A DNA stretch of 8,456 bases from Elusimicrobiota bacterium. GTDB lineage: Bacteria > CG03 > SLGR01 > PWQF01. Below, piece by piece: positions 1 through 6,500 of this stretch (position 1 is the stretch's first letter; every line of letters begins with the position of its first letter). The position numbers were made by a program, and so were the translations under genes. The stretch is taken from the NCBI GenBank assembly GCA_003557485.1, contig PWOI01000052.1, forward strand, positions 1-8,456. Reading direction: 5' to 3'. The notes under the pieces were generated by a model. The model did not search any database. It was given only the letters and a program-made list of their open reading frames with translations, and was not told the origin of the DNA.

Positions 1-500
1 AAAGAAATCCCGGTAGTACCCAAGCCCCCGTCAAATATTTCATTCAGGGGAGTATAATCGTCTTCGGCATAACTGAGCCACAGCAGCCGGATTCCGGCTC
101 CGACCGAAATCCCGTCTCCAACTTCATATCCGCCGCGCATAATTGCTTCTCCCTCGCTGTACAGGTCGGTAGCCGTAAAACTCATTATTCCCATACCTAT
201 ACCGAAACGGTCCGTAATGCCGTAAACTCCGGCGGCGTTGCCGGACATAAGGTTAACCGAACTGTCAAGCCCTGTAAACCTGTTGCCGTAAACAGCGTAA
301 ACTTCATCGGAATATATCCCCGCCAGGCCCGCAGGGTTAAAATAAACCGCGCTTACATCGTTGCCCAGCGCAGTCATCACGCCGGCCATTCCTCCCGCGC
401 GGGGCATAGAGTCGCGGGTAAGGAACATAGCCTCCGCGGGCCCCGCTGCCGTAAGCAGCAGAACAGCCGTTATAATAATAAATACTTTTATCCTTCTCAT
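1..500 (-). CDS. PorV/PorQ (UPF0164)-like outer-membrane beta-barrel protein (3' partial)
   Basis: The frame starts at ATG (500-498), overlapping the TGA of the giant gene, and stays open to the left edge, giving 166 codons. Residues 1-24 are a signal peptide (MRRIK, then a hydrophobic run, cleavage after AEA). Next comes a family-typical N-terminus: PRAGGMAGVMTAL at 33-45, then NDVSAVYFNPAGLAG at 47-61. The NPAGL box and the preceding glycine/alanine-rich 'small-residue, A, small-residue, G-D' pattern mark PorV, PorQ and UPF0164 barrels, which resemble FadL. After it come short alternating segments rich in G, Y, F and V (for example GVYGITDRFGIGMGIMSF), consistent with transmembrane beta-hairpins. 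PorV in Bacteroidota type IX secretion binds the C-terminal signal of substrates and carries them to the attachment machinery. A similar role here is inferred from the adjacent protein's FlgD-like C-terminus and the ATGA coupling. No strong Shine-Dalgarno is visible; GGTGG lies a few bases upstream. Whether it is PorV itself or a paralogue cannot be told from the N-terminal third. Confidence 0.82.
   Translation of the reverse strand, partial: MRRIKVFIIITAVLLLTAAGPAEAMFLTRDSMPRAGGMAGVMTALGNDVSAVYFNPAGLAGIYSDEVYAVYGNRFTGLDSSVNLMSGNAAGVYGITDRFGIGMGIMSFTATDLYSEGEAIMRGGYEVGDGISVGAGIRLLWLSYAEDDYTPLNEIFDGGLGTTGIS
497..500 (-). promoter_or_regulatory. ATGA stop/start overlap coupling the giant gene to the PorV-like gene
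   Basis: On the minus strand, bases 500-497 read ATGA: the start codon of the barrel gene shares two bases with the TGA of the giant gene. This geometry normally indicates translational coupling by terminating ribosomes, and it fits the weak ribosome binding site. It implies that the barrel is made in step with a very long upstream protein. Confidence 0.7.
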
Positions 501-3500
501 CTTGCCACCGCAAAAACCCCGGTCTCTACATCACCGCCTGCTTCAAGCTGGTATATATATGGGCCGCTCTCAACATATTTATCATTCCGGTCCCGGCCGT
601 CCCAGACTATCACGCTTTCGCCGTGACCCGGACGGAGCTGCCTTATCTCCCTGCCGCGCATATCATATATTGTCGCGGTAACGTCCTTGTTATCCGGATT
701 ATCAAAATAGAGACGGAACCTGTTGACTGTCTCTTCCCTGCTGTCCGGGGAAAATATCCTCGGAGCGATCTTTGTTACGCCGAAAGACAGGGACGGGTAT
801 ATGTACTTAACGCCGTATCTGCCGAAATTTCTCACTCTTGCCCCCACGCCCGACGTGCCTTCGTCCTCGCCTACCTTTACCCACTCAACGCCGTTAAACC
901 AGTACAGGGCCGTATTCTTTTCATCCCGGTCCAGGGCAGAAGAGGAAGGCGCGTCATCCAGGCTTACATTCAGCAGAAAACCTATGCCCCTGCGGTCAAG
1001 GGATACATTTACCACACGGCCCTGCTCATCAACAGCGTCAACGGTAAATTCCATAATAAAGTCATCCGTAGATTTAATTTCTGTCACTACTCCCAGGTTT
1101 TTCGCGACTTCGTTTGTATCCTTGTAAAGAACGCCGGCTATTTCCTTCTCCATGCTAAGGCTGACTACTCTTCCGTCGCGCTGCCGCAGAAAAGAAACCT
1201 CTCCTAACACATCTAATATCATACCGAGAGCAGACTCCTGGTTATTTTTATCCAGGGTCTTGACAGTATAATACTTATAACTGCTGTCATAGCTCCCCGT
1301 CCAGGAGGTAGAACCTGCCGACGCCTGTCCCGCCTGAATCCATTCACCCCTTCGGGATGCCGCCTTATATATATTGTACCCCTGAACTTTTCCGTCAATT
1401 GAGGAACCGTCAGTATATCTTGTAACCTTGGCCCACCTGACAGTTATATTCCCTCCCGAAACAGAAGACTGCACGCCGTGCGGGTACCTGGGACGGGCCT
1501 GCACGTCAAGGGTTACTTCCCCGCCCGGCCCTTCCGTACCGTCGCTGCTAAGAGCCCTGACCTGATATGTATAAGAGGGAACCGAAGCATCAATATCCGT
1601 ATCTACAAATGATCTTTTATCGGCACCCAAAGTCTTATAAAGAACTCCGTTGCGGTAAATCCTGTAGCCGCTTATTACCGGCGAAAGCGACCTGTCTTTA
1701 TACTCGGCAAGAGAATACGGGCCCTCTCCCCCGGAATTAACGGCAGTAACCCTGTAACGGTAAAGAGGGGAAGGATCCGGAGCATCCACACTGCTCCAGC
1801 TGATTACAAACCTTTCCGGCGTATCAACCATCCCGTGAACCGAAGGAGTGGAAGGAAGGCTGCCGTAAACCTCGCTGTCATCATACTGTTTCCCCGAAGC
1901 CGTTCCTACCGCAATAGTACCCCTGTAAATCTTGTAACTTAAAACATGAATATCATTATGATTGTAATTAATCCTGAGAAAAGAATTATCAACCTCCGTA
2001 ACCGTCAAATTATGTACCGGCTCCGGCAGGGCCCGGATTGAAGCCTGAGCGGACTCGTAAATATCACCCGACACCGGATCGGTTGAAGCAAAAATGCTGA
2101 AACTGTATTCTTTACCCGGCTCAATGGGAGGCTCCGTATCAAAAAGGGACTGCCTTATTTCCTCCGCCTCCCACCAGTCTTTTGTTTCCCATAATCCGTC
2201 CCAGGAAGATGAAGTCTTACCGTTTCCGTCCAGATACCTGTTATCTCCGGTTCGTATAACGTAATACCACTCTCCTTCATCTTCCCATCCTATGTTAATG
2301 CCGACATGGAGATAATAATCAAACTGATTGCTCCACCTGCTTGACAACACAGGTTCGAAGGTTTCGGTTTCAATGGATTCCTCCGTTGAATAAGCGGTTT
2401 CCAGTTCGTCTTCATTCCTCGCGTTTACAGATACAAAATACAGGGTTCCCGGCTGTATGTTATCCTGGTCGGCAACCTGCACCGGGTCTCCCCATTCAGC
2501 GCTTGTGGTAAAGAACGCCGTTGCTGCAAGGGTCCCGCCTGATTGGACATACATATAATTTATGCCGTCCGTAGTTACTTTTATTGAGTACTCCGTGTTT
2601 GAAGGATTTCCGTTTTCATCCATTATCACCTGAAACGCCCTGACCCGTGCCCTGAGAAGTGTCGGCTTTCCGGGTTTCCGGACCGCAGTATATCTGGTTA
2701 TACTGCCGGAAAAAGCCGTTTCTATTTCGTCGTGATTGCGTCCCATTATACGGAAATCATACGGCTCGTTTAAGTCCAGTCCCGCAGAAACCCATTCATC
2801 TGATTGTATCCAACCGCTGTTATCCGGCAGAGTTTCGTTTTCAAAATTAAGGCCAGAATCGCCTTCGGCAACATTGTTAATATTTTCCGCTATAACAGTT
2901 ATGCTTGCCAGGTTTATAACAAAATTTATCTCGTCCGGAACACGCATAAGAGTCCATTCTTTATCTATATTGGAATGATCACTCTCAACTCCCTCCCCAA
3001 CACCTACAACATACCTGCTGTAACGGGTATTGTGGTCGAGTTCGGTTTCCTCCCACTTCATTGTTTCCGTAGAGACCTCTGTCTGTAAAACATGTGTATC
3101 AGCACAGTATATACGGAACATTTCCGCTTCCCCGGCAGGATCCTCCCACGCCCAGGTTATAGAATCTACCGTTGTAGACCCGGACAGTACACGGAAGTTT
3201 TCAGGATTGGGAATCGCAGGAGTTTCTCCCATATCAAAATCAGATAAGGCTGTCTCACTATCGTCAAAATTCCTGGCTTTGACTTTATAATAATAGCTTG
3301 TAGATGAAACAAGACCGCTGTTAACCCGGACAGTCTGTGTACTCCAGTACTCTTCCGCAGCCAGCAGTCCGTCTTCGCCTACCCACCATTGTTCAAAGCC
3401 CCCGTCAGCCCTTGTAGATTTTGTAACGGCATACTCGGTAACAGCGGAATTATCCCTGGCATCTATTTCTACTGTGCAGTGATATAGATGCTGCTCCGAC

Positions 3501-6500
3501 CAGGCTCCGGTCACGTCCGGAGTTCCGGGAGTTTCAGCCAGGGACCACCTTTGCTGACCGGCGGAAAACTCTTCACTTTCAAGCCCGTCCGAAGAATAAG
3601 CCTTTACCTGGTAAAAAGCTGACGTGTTGGGAAGAAGACTGCTGTCGGTATATTCGGTATTAAGCCTTCCTTCAACGGAATCAATTAATTCCCCGTCCCG
3701 GTATATTCTGTACCCGCTAACAACAGGCTCCACCCTTGCAGGGAGTTCATTGCTTAAGGGCCCTATCCTATCGGTAAAGGCCCTTACGCTGTACCATTTG
3801 GTTGCCGAGGGTGTCAGGTTACATTCAACCGCGTCCCACTCAAGTTCAACTGACGTATGACTTAAAACTTCTGCCGTAAGCCCCTGCGCCTGATCGGGTT
3901 TTCCCCCGTCCAGGTCATCATAAAAATCAGTTGCAGTTGTTGTCCCTATTTCCAACGGCAAACCGTCCGGCTCTGTGGCGCGGTAAACAATGTAATATGA
4001 AATATTTTCCTCGGCTCCTCCGGGGACATTCCATCTAATACGAAGAAAATCATTATCAATTTCAGCTATAGTCGTTATATGAGGAGCGGGGGGAATAGTT
4101 GTTATGGATTTGGGCTCGGAAGGACCCGTTTCAAAACTTTCAGCATTCCTGGCATATACTGTATAAGTATATTCGGTTGCCGGGAGCACATTTACTTCAT
4201 GCAGATTGGATCCCTTATCTTCCCATTCATCGCGGGTTTTCCAGACCTGGGTTTCTCCGTAATTTCCATTTCCCTGGAGCCACCCTGTTTCCTCGCCGTC
4301 TAAAAATGAGACAAATATTGCATATTTCGTACGATCCGGGTTGCCGTCATCTGTTGATATATGAACACTTACCCAATAATCCTCACCTCCGTAATGCCCG
4401 GTATCAAGATCGGCGATTTCAGGTACTGCCGCCCTTGTTGTCTGGGTCCCCAGATGCACCCAGTCGGTTATCACTCCCGCCTTGTTTCTTGCCCGTACTT
4501 CGTAAGAATATTCTTTGTCAGGTTCCAATTCATCATCATCGTCACTCGTTATTTCCCTCCACCCGGAACTCGTTAAAGCTGTTATGTTCCTTAAATAAAA
4601 TTCAGTGTCCGGAGGATTACCGTTGAGGCCCCAGTTAACAGTCATAGAAGTAGAAGTAACATTTGTAAAAGTTTCGGCAGGCGAAAGTTTCCCCGGCGCT
4701 CTTGCAAGGGTATGCGTAGAAGACTCATACCCGAATACACTGTCTGTGTATGGCAGATTTCTTGACTTAAGCCTTACCCTATATAGGGTGTTTGGCAAAA
4801 GTCCCTTCATTTGTCCGCCGGGATCTCCCGTCATCCACGTAGTAGTACTTGCCCAATATATTGACTCGGTACCGAGGAACCCCGTGTCATTCCTGACATA
4901 ACGCTTCACCTGGGAATCGCCAGTACTCACTGCTATAAGGTATTGCGTTTCATGATTTTCATTTACGGGGATTATGCTAAAATCAATGGTAGTCTCAGCG
5001 GGAGAACTGAGAACAGGGGCTGTAGCTATCAGCGTAGAAAAAACTTTATCCGCCCCCCAATTTTCGTAAACTTCACTGCCGCTCCGGCTGCGCATTCTTA
5101 TGCGGTATTCCTGCCCGCTCAGAAGTCCGAGCGCTTTAGATTCCGCATCCTCCTGCCAGGAGAGAGGCGTACGGTAACTGGGAACAGAACCCAGATGCCC
5201 TCCTTCCTGAAGGTAGCGCGCCGCGTTCCAGTCCGCAGAAGTCAGGGCTACAGCGTATTCTGTCAAGTGAGGATTGGCTGCCTCGTTTATTTCAAATACA
5301 ACGTCCCTTGTATTGACGCTTATCACATCCGGCTGGCCTGCCGGCACAGCCCTTGTAAAGCCTGAAACCGGATCAGAGAGAACGCCGTCAACACCCTGGG
5401 TTGTTACCGCCTTAACCTGCCAGTAGTAAGAAGTATTTACCGCAAGCCCGGTATCGTTGGTAATAAAGGTATCGCTTGAAACATCCTCCACAAAATCCCC
5501 GTCCCGGTAAATCCAGTATTCCGAAATTACCGGCATAACATAAATGTCTACTTCGCCATTGGCAACCGGACTGCGGGCGCTTTCGGCTCCCGCGGCTATT
5601 GAAGTCATACGGAAAAATTGAGTCTGGCTCGGCAGAGGAATGGCTTCATCCCATTCAAGGGTGACATAAGTACTGTCTGTTTCATCAACCTCAACCGGAT
5701 TCATCTGTTCTACGTTTCCTTCAACATAATGGTCATAATAGCGATTTTCAAACCATTCGATTTCAGCAAGGAACTCAAACTCATCTGAATCAATATCAGG
5801 GGATGTGGCATAATATATTTTATACGAATCTACATCTGCAACCTCATCCCAGGATATCCTGAGAATATTGTTATCCATCATTGCAACATTAATATTTCCC
5901 GGATATCCCATTGGAGTAAGACCGATTCCTTCAGGTGAATAATCTGTCAGCACACCGTTAACATTGACAGCGCGCACGTCAAACCTGTATTCGGTGCCGG
6001 CCGATACATCTGTATATAAATTATGCTCATCCGAATGCCATTCATCCCAAGTCTTCCATACCGGATTTTCACCTGTACCGCCATCGCCTTGAAGCCACCT
6101 TGACGGTAGAGGCCGGGTCCTACGTATAGCGTAAAGGGTATGAGGAGGATTGTCATCTTCTGCCAGAGTAACTTCTATGAAGTAATATGTTTCTCCTTTT
6201 TCGTCATCTTCTGATCCTCCTTCTACAGCAGGAGCCAGCGGCCGGGACGCCAGCGTACCGACAGCCATATCCAAAGGAGGACTTGTATCCACTCCCACCC
6301 GGGATTCAATGCGAAAATAATGGGTGGTATTCGGCACAAGGTCGGAAACTGTCCAGGTATAACCTACCTGCCAGTCAAACGTATCAAGAACAGAGATAAA
6401 ATTCGGCATAGTTGAAACTATTGCCCTGTACTCGGCATCCGGGTGATTGATTGTCTGCCAGTTGGCTGTAATTGACCCGGTACTTACCGATGTAAAGGAA

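Noticed and set aside
361-1207. Plus-strand open frames opposite the 3' part of the giant gene (for example 623-1207 and 723-1127)
   Set aside because: They lie antisense to a long, motif-rich coding frame. Their predicted proteins have no domain marks, look compositionally random, and overlap each other. They are shadow frames.
4079-5365. Plus-strand frames of 70-175 codons opposite the middle of the giant gene
   Set aside because: These are antisense to confirmed FnIII repeats, with no recognisable family and proline/histidine/cysteine-rich nonsense composition.
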